DNA of 64,000 nt, taken from the NCBI RefSeq assembly GCF_000622405.1, contig NZ_JASF01000005.1, positions 2,170,001 to 2,234,000 of the forward strand, read 5' to 3'. The number at the start of each line of letters is the position of its first letter. Position 1 is the stretch's first letter. The position numbers were made by a program, and so were the translations under genes. The DNA is from Sulfitobacter donghicola DSW-25 = KCTC 12864 = JCM 14565. GTDB lineage: Bacteria > Pseudomonadota > Alphaproteobacteria > Rhodobacterales > Rhodobacteraceae. Under the pieces are notes generated by a model. That model searched no databases, was not told the DNA's origin, and saw nothing but the letters and a program-made list of their open reading frames with translations. Positions 56,638-64,000 of the stretch are shown here, piece by piece.

Positions 56638-57213
56638 CTATCGCGTCAGCTCTAGGATATCGAAATCGCTTTCGTTGATCGGCGCGGGGAACATCAGCCG
56701 CGCGCGGGTCGGCGAAACGCGCTCAAACACCGCAACATCGGGTGTCAGGGTCTCGGTCCCTTCAAAATCGGTGGCTAGGTCTGCGTAATCCTGCGGCGTT
56801 TCCGAGGAATGGTACCCAACCCCCAGATAAACGGCACGGCCTCCGCGCAGCGTGATCCGCCCCTTGGTCCGTTGCGACCCCGATAGCTTTTCAAACGATA
56901 CGCCTGTGTTGTCCAATGCCATGCGGCATTTGAAATTGGTATAGACCGCCAGCTGCTCTGCACCGCCCAACCTGATCGTGCGGCACCGCCATTCGCCTTG
57001 CAGGGAGGGGTCAAAGGCCACTTGCGCCTTGCCTGACAACGCCGTGCCAAGGGCCGCCACATCAGCAGGCGCGCCCCCAGCCATGGCCTCTAACAATGCC
57101 GCTCCTGCTGTGCGCTCGTATCGGTCAAGCCGCGCCTGTTCTTGCGGCCTGATGTCTTGTGCATAGGCTGTGCTGGCCATGAGAACAAAGGCGGCAAAAC
57201 TTGCGATCCTCAT
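56638..57213 (-). CDS. DUF4893 family secreted protein
   Basis: The 191-residue protein has a signal peptide (MRIASFAAFVLMASTAYA-QD) and matches the DUF4893 pattern: a helical RPQEQARLDRYERTAGAAL start, a GEWRCRTIRLGG core strand, and VYLGVGYHSSETPQDYA. Paired cysteines near residues 78 and 95 may form a disulphide. The function is unknown. It starts inside the stop of the DUF2237 gene. Confidence 0.82.
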   Translation of the reverse strand: MRIASFAAFVLMASTAYAQDIRPQEQARLDRYERTAGAALLEAMAGGAPADVAALGTALSGKAQVAFDPSLQGEWRCRTIRLGGAEQLAVYTNFKCRMALDNTGVSFEKLSGSQRTKGRITLRGGRAVYLGVGYHSSETPQDYADLATDFEGTETLTPDVAVFERVSPTRARLMFPAPINESDFDILELTR

Positions 57214-57590
57214 TCCGCACGATCCACCGCATGGGCCTGTAAAACCGCCAAAGGCACCACATCCAAGGCACGGATATGCGTGGCTGCCAGATGAACCTTG
57301 GGGCCACAGCCCTCATCCGCCGCTTGGAGGAACCGCCCCGCACAAAGGCACCACGGATCACCCGGTTTCAGGCCTGCAAAACCATAGGCAGGGTTCGGCG
57401 TGGACAGGTCATTGCCCACATATTTCGAATAGGCCAAAAATTCGGCCGTCATGATGGCGCACACCGTGTGGCTGCCCTCATCTGCGGCGCCGGTGTTGCA
57501 ATGCCCATCGCGAAAGAACCCCGTCACAGGGTCGCTGCCGCATAGGGCCAGCGTGCCACCCTCAACGTTTATACTGTCATCTGGCTGCAT
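57210..57590 (-). CDS. DUF2237 family protein
   Basis: The 126-residue protein matches DUF2237: LCGSDPVTGFFRDGHCNTG, DEGSHTVCAIMTAEFLAYSK, and GDPWCLCAGRFLQAADEGC. Several conserved Cys, Asp and His residues suggest metal binding, but none is proven. Family members are widespread, soluble and uncharacterised. It is coupled to the DUF4893 gene by a four-base overlap and lies 12 bases after the serine hydrolase gene. Confidence 0.85.
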   Translation of the reverse strand: MQPDDSINVEGGTLALCGSDPVTGFFRDGHCNTGAADEGSHTVCAIMTAEFLAYSKYVGNDLSTPNPAYGFAGLKPGDPWCLCAGRFLQAADEGCGPKVHLAATHIRALDVVPLAVLQAHAVDRAE

Positions 57591-57602
57591 GAAGACGGCT
57601 CC

Positions 57603-58766
57603 TTACAGGTTGTTCGCGATCTCGCGGAAAATGGCGATGTTCTGATCCGCTACGCCGTCCTCGCGAAACTTGCGGTCTGCGGCGTTTGTGGCAATCACCA
57701 CCCCACGCGGGCGGTTCACATAGACATATTGCCCATAGATGCCACGGGCCAAAAACTCACCCTCTGGCGCGCCCTGCGGGATCCACCACTGGTAGCCATA
57801 CCCGATCGCGCCGTCCGCTGTAGGGGCGGAGGGGACGGTCGATTCCATCACCCACTGCTCAGGTACAATCTGCACACCATTATAGTTGCCCATCTGCAAA
57901 AACGTCTGCCCCATGCGCGCATAGTCACGGGTGATCAGGTTCAGCCCACCCAGCACAAATGCGGTGCCATAACCATCGGTCAGGTAATAGGGCGATTGCT
58001 CAACCCCCATCGGGGCAATGATCTTTTCGCTCAGCAATTCGGCGATTGGGCGGCCTGTCGCCCCGCGCACCACCATCGACAGCACATGGGTATCGATGGA
58101 GACATACTTCCACTCGGCCCCCGCTGTCGTAAAGGTCTCTTGCAGCTCGGCGGCAAAGCCATCCATGCTTTTGCCCAAGGCCAGCACACGGCCCATACGG
58201 TTGATATCAGACTTCGGATCAAGATAGTCCTCGTCAAAGGTCACCCCGCTGGACATGTTCAACACGTTGCGGATGCTCGCCCCGTCATAGGCACCACCCT
58301 TCAGCGCCTCGGCGTATTTCACGACAGGATCGTCGATCGAGGCGATTGCGCCCTCGGCCACCAGAACCCCAAACAGGGCGGACAGATAGCTTTTGGCGAC
58401 CGACCATGAAATGCGGCGGTCATCTGGGTTTGTCCCTTTGTAATAGCTCTCATGCACGATGGCCCCGTCTTTCAGAACCACCAGCGCGGTCACGCTGCGC
58501 GCATCAATCCACGGATCAACACTATCGGGCAGATCAGCGTCATCCCCATAAGGCAGCTCGGCCGTCGGCCCATTGCCCCGCGATACTGGCGTGTTCAAAA
58601 ACGCAGCATCCATGTTGGAGAAATTGTGAACAATCTTCTCTGGCGAAAAAAGCGAATTAACCGCCAGCAAACGCGTGATCTGCTCGCGCTGCCATAGGCC
58701 CACGACAACAGCGGCCAGCACAAAGACAATCAGAATACGAAGAACCCATTTACCGATTTTACGCAT
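57603..58766 (-). CDS. Serine hydrolase (class C beta-lactamase-like)
   Basis: The 387-residue protein has an N-terminal membrane anchor (WVLRILIVFVLAAVVVGLW) and a periplasmic beta-lactamase/penicillin-binding fold. The nucleophile motif is SVAK (ISWSVAKSYLSALFG) and a Tyr motif (YVSIDTHVLSMV) replaces the usual Y-x-N region. Substrate is unknown; many relatives are esterases or amidases and not antibiotic-resistance enzymes. Confidence 0.85.
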   Translation of the reverse strand: MRKIGKWVLRILIVFVLAAVVVGLWQREQITRLLAVNSLFSPEKIVHNFSNMDAAFLNTPVSRGNGPTAELPYGDDADLPDSVDPWIDARSVTALVVLKDGAIVHESYYKGTNPDDRRISWSVAKSYLSALFGVLVAEGAIASIDDPVVKYAEALKGGAYDGASIRNVLNMSSGVTFDEDYLDPKSDINRMGRVLALGKSMDGFAAELQETFTTAGAEWKYVSIDTHVLSMVVRGATGRPIAELLSEKIIAPMGVEQSPYYLTDGYGTAFVLGGLNLITRDYARMGQTFLQMGNYNGVQIVPEQWVMESTVPSAPTADGAIGYGYQWWIPQGAPEGEFLARGIYGQYVYVNRPRGVVIATNAADRKFREDGVADQNIAIFREIANNL

Positions 58767-58830
58767 GTTCCCACCTTTCAGAATGTTAGGTTAACTGAAA
58801 CACGTTTGGCGAAATCAGGCTAGCCGTAGT

Positions 58831-59877
58831 TTAGCCTTCCGCTGGGTGATGCCACGCGATCCAGCGGCCATGGAAATCCGCCCGCCCTAAATGCAGCGTG
58901 ATATCACCGGGCCAGAGGCGCAGGGTAATCGCCGCGCCTTTGCCCCCTGTTGTGTCACCGTCACTCTCCATAGACAGCCACCCAAGCGGGCGATCTGGGG
59001 TCGCTTTTGCCCCAGCGGCTTCGATCATTTCCCGCCCGCGATGCTGAACCGCGTCAGGGAAATACTGCCAAGCCACCGAATGCTGGATCAGGTGCAAACG
59101 CCCCTCAGCCGCCGCGCCTAGCCGCCCCTCAAGCCACTCAACCGCGTCGCCCTTGTCAATCGGCGCATCCATCACCGCCGCCGCAGCACGGGTTAGCGCC
59201 AGCCGATGGGGCTGGTCGGGCCAAAGGTAAGCCGTCAGGCGTAACAGATGATCCGCCCGCTTTGGGTTTAGCGGGTTCAGGTCCACGCCAGCGCGCTCTG
59301 CGATCTGCGGTGCGCGGGCAGGGGGCAACGCCCCCGTCCACTCAGGCGATAGCACCAAGGCAGGCGCGGCAGGGCCAAATTGCGCACCACCAACCGCAAG
59401 CGCATAGTGATCCCACATCAGGTTCATCCCGCCACTCGCCCCCAGCTCGCTCAGCTGGATGGGTAAATCGAAATACTGCGCCGCCACATGCGCCCCCGCA
59501 ATCAGCGCGGCCGAGCGGCGCACCTCGTTGGTTTGGGGCGGGCTATCCGTCCAGTCCAACAAAAACGCAGCGTGGGTTTCAAAAGCGGCAAGCACCGCGT
59601 CCCGCAGCGCCGCATCGGTTGGCGTGTTCGGCGGGTATACCTGCGCAAGGCCCTCGTCCTGCCCGCTCAGAACCAGCGCGTGCAACCCACCCGCCGTGCG
59701 CAGGGGGAGGGAGTGCCCCGCAGGGCCGATATCCCCCTCAAACCCCTCAAACTTCTTGGCCAATGCGCTATCGCTTGGCCAATTCTCGGCCAGGATGTTC
59801 AACAGCTGGCCCATAAACGGACTGCCAAGCGCGGCACAAGATATGGCTTGGTGACGAAAGGCCTCGGTGAGGGTCAT
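58831..59877 (-). CDS. DUF2332 family protein
   Basis: The 348-residue protein matches DUF2332 (uncharacterised, widespread in alphaproteobacteria and actinobacteria): FRHQAISCAALGSPFMGQLL at the start, the ELGASGGMNLMWDHYAL motif with a SAM-type glycine turn, and HLIQHSVAWQYFPDAVQHRG. The glycine turn suggests a methyltransferase-like fold. It overlaps the pth gene by four bases. Confidence 0.8.
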   Translation of the reverse strand: MTLTEAFRHQAISCAALGSPFMGQLLNILAENWPSDSALAKKFEGFEGDIGPAGHSLPLRTAGGLHALVLSGQDEGLAQVYPPNTPTDAALRDAVLAAFETHAAFLLDWTDSPPQTNEVRRSAALIAGAHVAAQYFDLPIQLSELGASGGMNLMWDHYALAVGGAQFGPAAPALVLSPEWTGALPPARAPQIAERAGVDLNPLNPKRADHLLRLTAYLWPDQPHRLALTRAAAAVMDAPIDKGDAVEWLEGRLGAAAEGRLHLIQHSVAWQYFPDAVQHRGREMIEAAGAKATPDRPLGWLSMESDGDTTGGKGAAITLRLWPGDITLHLGRADFHGRWIAWHHPAEG

Positions 59878-60560
59878 TTGAACCGATCCATCAGCTTTTG
59901 CATGGCGGATCTCTCGTCAGGCGCTTCTGCTTGCGGTTGCGGCGTCGCCGCCTTTGGCTTGGCTGGTCCCTTGGTACCGGTCGAGGGGCGCGAAGGGGCG
60001 GTGCGCTGGCTCACCGCGTTCATAAACTTGGCGCTATCGCCCTCGGCAAGGTAGGGCGCGCCATCGCTGATCCCGCGCATCACATCGTCCAACCACCCCG
60101 CGTCTGCCTTCGGGAAATCGTTTAGCACATAGCTGGCAACGCGGTCCTTATGACCCGGATGCCCAACGCCAAGGCGCACGCGCGCGTAATCAGGCCCAAG
60201 GTGGCTGTGGATCGAGCGCAACCCGTTGTGGCCCGCATGCCCGCCCCCCATCTTGTACTTTACCTTACCCGGGGCAAGGTCGAGCTCGTCATGCAGAACA
60301 ACCACATCCTCTGGCTCGATCTTGTAAAACCGCATCGCGGCGGCAACGCTATCGCCAGATTTGTTCATATAGGTCTCAGGGCGCAGTAAAACCGCCCGCG
60401 TGCTGCCAAAACGGCCCTCGCTGATGCTGCCCTGATGCTTGCTCTTCCACGGGCCAAAGCCATGATCCGCCGCGATCTGCTCAACCGCCATAAAGCCGAT
60501 GTTGTGACGGTTGCGGGCGTATTTCGCCCCTGGATTTCCAAGACCTACGATGAGTTTCAT
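59874..60560 (-). CDS. pth: Peptidyl-tRNA hydrolase with C-terminal extension
   Basis: The 228-residue enzyme releases tRNA from dropped-off peptidyl-tRNA. The core has LIVGLGNPGAKYARNRHNIG with the catalytic His, LLRPETYMNKSGDSV, and KMGGGHAGHNGLRSIHSHLG. The last 45 or so residues, Pro/Ala/Lys-rich with a terminal RSAMQKLMDRFK helix, go beyond the usual length of about 190. The start at 60560 is the family start. It follows rplY on the same strand, as in many bacteria. Confidence 0.95.
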   Translation of the reverse strand: MKLIVGLGNPGAKYARNRHNIGFMAVEQIAADHGFGPWKSKHQGSISEGRFGSTRAVLLRPETYMNKSGDSVAAAMRFYKIEPEDVVVLHDELDLAPGKVKYKMGGGHAGHNGLRSIHSHLGPDYARVRLGVGHPGHKDRVASYVLNDFPKADAGWLDDVMRGISDGAPYLAEGDSAKFMNAVSQRTAPSRPSTGTKGPAKPKAATPQPQAEAPDERSAMQKLMDRFK

Positions 60561-60614
60561 ACGCTTCTCCGCTGCTTGCCCTCTAGATACTTTGTGCAGG
60601 CCCCGCGCGCAAAG

Positions 60615-60643
60615 CAAAAAGGGCCGCCCGAAGGCGACCCTTT
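60615..60643 (-). terminator. Terminator of rplY
   Basis: On the minus strand GAAAGGGTCGCC and GGCGGCCCTTTTT form a stem with a TTCG loop and a T run. It lies between rplY and pth. Confidence 0.88.
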
Positions 60644-60669
60644 CAATAGCTTTATCAGTTGGGGGAAGA

Positions 60670-61314
60670 TTACTCTTCGCCGCCCTCTGTTGCTGCTGCT
60701 TCTTCGCCGTCAGCGCCTTCTTCTTCGTCGTCAGAGGAAGCCAAGCCGGATGGTGCGGAAACCTGAGCGATCACAAAGTCACGGTCGATGACCGGCTTGC
60801 AGCCTTCTGGCAGTTTCACGTTTGCGATGGTCGCGTTATCGCCGATTTCCAGCTCAGAGATGTCTACGACAATGCTCTCTGGGATGTCTGCAGCTGTCAC
60901 AACCAGTTCGACTTCTGGACGAACCAAGTTCAGCGTGCCGCCTTTTTTCAGGCCTGGGCACTCTTCTTCACCAGCAACTTCAACGTTGATGAAAAGGTTG
61001 ATCTTGGTTGTGCGCTTGAGGCGCATGAAATCGACGTGCGTTGGCAGGTCTTTTACAACGTGGCGCTGAACGTCGCGGCAGATCACACGAACGTCGTCGT
61101 GGCCTTCGACCTTCATGTTGAACAAAGTCGCCTTAAAGCGGCCCTTGCGCAGCATGGTCAGCAGTTTGTTGAAATCCAGATTGATCGGCAGCGGGTCTAC
61201 GTCACCACCAAATACAATTCCAGGAACCATGCCATCGCGGCGTGCCTGACGAGCGGCGCCCTTGCCTGTCCCCGTGCGTTCAAAAGCTTCGAGATCTGGG
61301 ATCTGTCCGGCCAT
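60670..61314 (-). CDS. rplY: 50S ribosomal protein L25 (CTC/general stress type)
   Basis: The 214-residue protein has an N-terminal L25 domain that binds 5S rRNA ([20 protein letters not shown]) and a C-terminal TL5-like beta domain. A very acidic tail, [20 protein letters not shown], ends it. It precedes pth, a common pairing. Confidence 0.94.
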   Translation of the reverse strand: MAGQIPDLEAFERTGTGKGAARQARRDGMVPGIVFGGDVDPLPINLDFNKLLTMLRKGRFKATLFNMKVEGHDDVRVICRDVQRHVVKDLPTHVDFMRLKRTTKINLFINVEVAGEEECPGLKKGGTLNLVRPEVELVVTAADIPESIVVDISELEIGDNATIANVKLPEGCKPVIDRDFVIAQVSAPSGLASSDDEEEGADGEEAAATEGGEE

Positions 61315-61447
61315 AATAATTCTCCAATACGTTTAGGGCGGGAATCCTCCAAGGCTGTATCCCCGCGTGAAGTCGCGCGTATAGACGGGAATCGTTTTCG
61401 AGGGAAGCACTATTTGCACAATTTCCCCCTGAAATTAGGGGGCTGTG

Positions 61448-62038
61448 TTACGCGGCGCGTGCCAGATGGCCACCTGCCGCTGTCACCTGTTGATATAGCG
61501 CGATTTCCTTGGCGTATCGGCTGTTGAACAGGGCCTCGGTTTCATCCGAAATCGGGGTCGGGGCAGGGGGGGAAACATTCATCGGCCTAAAGGTAATATC
61601 CGCGCCCATACGCGCAGACAGCCAGTTGCGCAAAACAGGCTGGGATTCATAGGCAAACAGGTGGTCGATCCCCAAGGCGCCCGTGGGCCCTGTCAGGAAA
61701 TTCAGCTGGCTGCCGATCTTGGCCCATTCTGGCGGGCTGGCAGACAGGACCGCCTGCACAAACCCGTCAAAATCAACCTCCAGCGTCGCGGCGCGGTAAC
61801 GGTACCAACTGCGCAGATGCTCAATCGGCGCGCGCATCACGGCCATGGTCTCTGGCTCTAGCTGATAGGCCTCGCGCAGAAACGGCGCGATCTTGCGCTG
61901 GTAGCGGCCCACGGGCGTGTGTTTGCGTTGTTTGTAAAACGCAATATCCGCCCATGGCTTCAGCGCAACCTCCATCGCTGTCGACCCCGTTTTAGGGACC
62001 GAAAACAAGACGAGGTTTTGCGCGGAAAATACCAGCAT
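61448..62038 (-). CDS. Sulfotransferase-like protein
   Basis: The 196-residue protein has the PAPS-binding 5' loop SVPKTGSTAMEVALKP and the 3' phosphate motif VMRAPIEHLRSWYRYR. It is shorter than most sulfotransferases, but both cofactor motifs are present. A role in sulphating a polysaccharide, lipid or other metabolite is possible. It starts at the last base of the lactate dehydrogenase-like gene, so the two are co-translated. Confidence 0.8.
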   Translation of the reverse strand: MLVFSAQNLVLFSVPKTGSTAMEVALKPWADIAFYKQRKHTPVGRYQRKIAPFLREAYQLEPETMAVMRAPIEHLRSWYRYRAATLEVDFDGFVQAVLSASPPEWAKIGSQLNFLTGPTGALGIDHLFAYESQPVLRNWLSARMGADITFRPMNVSPPAPTPISDETEALFNSRYAKEIALYQQVTAAGGHLARAA

Positions 62039-63204
62039 CAGCCCTGCCAGTCGCCCTCAAAATCTTTTGGAACCAACAGGTTGTGGCGGCCCAGATTTCC
62101 GATCTGCGTTTCACCGCAAAGCGCCATAGTCGTGTCGAACTCTTTGTGGATCACTTCCAGCGCGCGGGTCACACCCGCCTGTCCCATCGCGCCCAGACCA
62201 TAGATGAACGCGCGCCCGATATAGGTGCCCTTGGCCCCCATCGCCATGGCCTTTAGCACATCCTGACCAGACCGAATGCCGCTGTCCAAATGCACCTCAA
62301 CCTGATCGCCAACCGCATCCAGTATCGAAGGTAGCATCCGGATCGAGCTGAGCGCCCCGTCCAATTGGCGGCCGCCGTGGTTGCTGACGATGATCGCATC
62401 CGCACCAACCTGTAGCGCCATTTTGGCGTCTTCCGCGTCCAAGATACCCTTCAGGATCACCTTGCCGCCCCATTTCTCTTTGATCTTGGCAATCTTGCCC
62501 CAATCAAGGGTCGGGTCGAACTGCTCGGCCGTCCATGCGCTCAGGTCGGACGCATCCGAGATGTTGTCGACGTGGCCCACGATGTTGCCAAAACCACGGT
62601 TCTTGGTCTGTAACATCTCGATGCCCCAGCGCCATTTGGTTGCAAGGTTTGCAATGGTGGCAGGGGTCAGCTTTGGCGGGGCGGTCAGCCCGTTTTTGAT
62701 GTCCTTGTGGCGCTGCCCAAGGATTTGCAGATCCAGCGTGATCACCAAAGCCGAACAATTCGCCGCCCGCGCGCGTTCGATCAACCGGTTCACATAGTCT
62801 TCGTCCCGCATCGTATACAGCTGGAACCAAAACGGCTTGTGCGTGGCCGACGCCACATCCTCGATCGAGTTGATGGACATGGTGGAGAGGGTGAACGGCA
62901 CACCAAAGGCCTCAGCCGCACGGGCCGCCTTGATCTCACCATCCGCATGCTGCATGCCCGTCAGCCCAACAGGGGCCAAGGCGACAGGCATCGAAACGTC
63001 TTCGCCGATCATCTTGGTTGCAGTGCTACGCCCTGACATATCCACGGCCACGCGCTGTCGCAGGCGAATCTGGTCAAAATCCGACGTGTTCTCGCGGAAG
63101 GTCTGCTCGGTCCAACTGCCGCTTTCGGCATAGTCATAAAACATCTTTGGCACCCGCCGACGGTGGATGCGTTTCAGATCGTCGATGTTGGTAATGGCCG
63201 GCAT
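62038..63204 (-). CDS. lldD: FMN-dependent alpha-hydroxy acid dehydrogenase (L-lactate dehydrogenase-like)
   Basis: The 388-residue FMN barrel enzyme oxidises L-2-hydroxy acids. YYDYAESGSWTE-like N-terminus (MFYDYAESGSWTEQTF), the LAPVGLTGMQHADGEIKAAR block, and the active-site IIVSNHGGRQLDGALSSI with the catalytic His and Arg are present. The lldD assignment is likely but glycolate or mandelate oxidases are related. It is co-directional with, and adjacent to, the sulfotransferase gene. Confidence 0.85.
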   Translation of the reverse strand: MPAITNIDDLKRIHRRRVPKMFYDYAESGSWTEQTFRENTSDFDQIRLRQRVAVDMSGRSTATKMIGEDVSMPVALAPVGLTGMQHADGEIKAARAAEAFGVPFTLSTMSINSIEDVASATHKPFWFQLYTMRDEDYVNRLIERARAANCSALVITLDLQILGQRHKDIKNGLTAPPKLTPATIANLATKWRWGIEMLQTKNRGFGNIVGHVDNISDASDLSAWTAEQFDPTLDWGKIAKIKEKWGGKVILKGILDAEDAKMALQVGADAIIVSNHGGRQLDGALSSIRMLPSILDAVGDQVEVHLDSGIRSGQDVLKAMAMGAKGTYIGRAFIYGLGAMGQAGVTRALEVIHKEFDTTMALCGETQIGNLGRHNLLVPKDFEGDWQG

Positions 63205-63276
63205 TGTGGGGCTCCTAGGAAAATTGGTAAAGAAAGTTTACCTCTTCCCTGCCGCCAGATCAATGCCGCAAATTTT

Positions 63277-64000
63277 CTAGGCCGAATGCGCCCCGTCCGA
63301 CAGGGTTTTTACAAAGGCCAGAACCTCTTCCGTGCTCTTGCCCGCAGCGATCTGGCTCACAATGGCCGACCCCACAACAACACCATCAGCAACCTCGGCA
63401 ATTGCGCGGGATTTCTCGGGCGTGTTCACGCCAAAGCCCACAACCACGGGCAGGCCTGTCTCTTTGCTGATCCGCGCCACGGCAGGGGATACATCCCCCG
63501 CATCCGCTTCGGCAGCGCCTGTGATGCCTGTGATCGACACATAGTAAACAAAACCCGATGTGTTCTGCGCAACGCGCTTGAGGCGCTTGTCATCGGTTGT
63601 CGGGGTCGCAAGACGGATAAAGTTCAACCCAGCCGCCTGCGCAGGGATGCACAGCTCGCTGTCCTCTTCCGGCGGCAGATCCACAACGATCAACCCGTCG
63701 ATGCCAGCCTCTTTTGCCGCAGCAAGGAACTTGTCCACGCCCATGGAATAGATCGGGTTGTAATAGCCCATCATCACGATCGGCGTTGTGTCATCTTCCT
63801 TGCGGAACTCGGTCGCCAGCTCCAGCGTGCGGTTCAGCGTCATGCCACCATCCAACGCGCGCTGCCCCGCCAACTGAATCGTCGGGCCATCGGCCATCGG
63901 ATCGGTAAACGGCAGACCCAATTCGATGATATCAACCCCAGCCGACGGCAACCCGCGCACCACCTCTAACGAGCGTTCAAAATCAGGGTCACCCGCCATC
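63277..64000 (-). CDS. trpA: Tryptophan synthase alpha chain (5' end outside the window)
   Basis: The 240 visible residues cover nearly all of the alpha subunit, which splits indole-3-glycerol phosphate. The catalytic Glu and Asp lie in [20 protein letters not shown] and near [14 protein letters not shown], with the phosphate-binding [13 protein letters not shown]. About 20-25 N-terminal residues are beyond position 64000; the first Met of the visible frame is the AGDPDF methionine and not the true start. It is not in an operon with trpB. Confidence 0.94.
   Translation of the reverse strand, partial: MAGDPDFERSLEVVRGLPSAGVDIIELGLPFTDPMADGPTIQLAGQRALDGGMTLNRTLELATEFRKEDDTTPIVMMGYYNPIYSMGVDKFLAAAKEAGIDGLIVVDLPPEEDSELCIPAQAAGLNFIRLATPTTDDKRLKRVAQNTSGFVYYVSITGITGAAEADAGDVSPAVARISKETGLPVVVGFGVNTPEKSRAIAEVADGVVVGSAIVSQIAAGKSTEEVLAFVKTLSDGAHSA

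Overview
The window is bacterial chromosome from a member of the Rhodobacterales, most likely the marine Roseobacter group. The clearest marker is a SAM/SAH riboswitch in front of metK (45460-45505), an RNA class found almost only in this order. Supporting markers are an Irr-type Fur regulator divergent from fabA, the aroA-cmk and rpsA-ihfB-lapA-trpF-trpB gene runs, and many Rhodobacteraceae-type paralogues (Hint_2 protein, DUF4893, DUF2332, SlyD-like FKBP). Composition was judged by eye only. I see no insertion sequence, prophage, CRISPR array, rRNA or tRNA gene.

Region 1 (0-11.6 kb): a LysE exporter faces a long minus-strand fatty-acid beta-oxidation operon. It is headed by a MerR regulator and encodes two acyl-CoA dehydrogenases, a GST, thiolase FadA and the bifunctional FadJ, with three small uncharacterised genes among them. 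A second MerR gene is divergent from two PaaI-type thioesterases. Palindromes with TTACGT half-sites lie upstream of the operon.

Region 2 (11.6-19.4 kb): a MATE transporter converges on a tightly coupled minus-strand set (DUF952, DUF1330, pyrD, arsC-like, methyltransferase). A SRAP (HMCES/YedK-type) protein, a cupredoxin-like secreted protein, and a LysR/glutaryl-CoA dehydrogenase divergent pair follow.

Region 3 (19.4-27.8 kb): eight minus-strand genes form one apparent catabolic operon: HAD dehalogenase, alpha/beta hydrolase, Ser/Thr dehydratase, EEP-family phosphohydrolase, PcaD-like, PcaB-like, MFS transporter and an enolase-superfamily enzyme. The enolase-superfamily enzyme lacks two usual active-site aspartates. 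This is the best candidate for an undescribed pathway.

Region 4 (27.9-38.7 kb): FKBP, irr, fabA, fabB and fabI, with a Hint-domain protein between fabA and fabB; then a YHS protein divergent from a short TetR regulator with two symmetrical operators, kdsA, an rRNA methyltransferase and small orphans.

Region 5 (38.8-50.3 kb): miaB, an OmpA protein and a lipoprotein that share a Cys-bounded motif, then phoH-ybeY-corC-lnt, riboswitch-metK, trmB, aroA and cmk.

Region 6 (50.3-64 kb): small secreted proteins, rpsA with a structured leader, ihfB-lapA-trpF-trpB, then a minus-strand series (DUF4893, DUF2237, serine hydrolase, DUF2332, pth, rplY, sulfotransferase, lldD-like) ending in trpA, whose 5' end lies outside the window.
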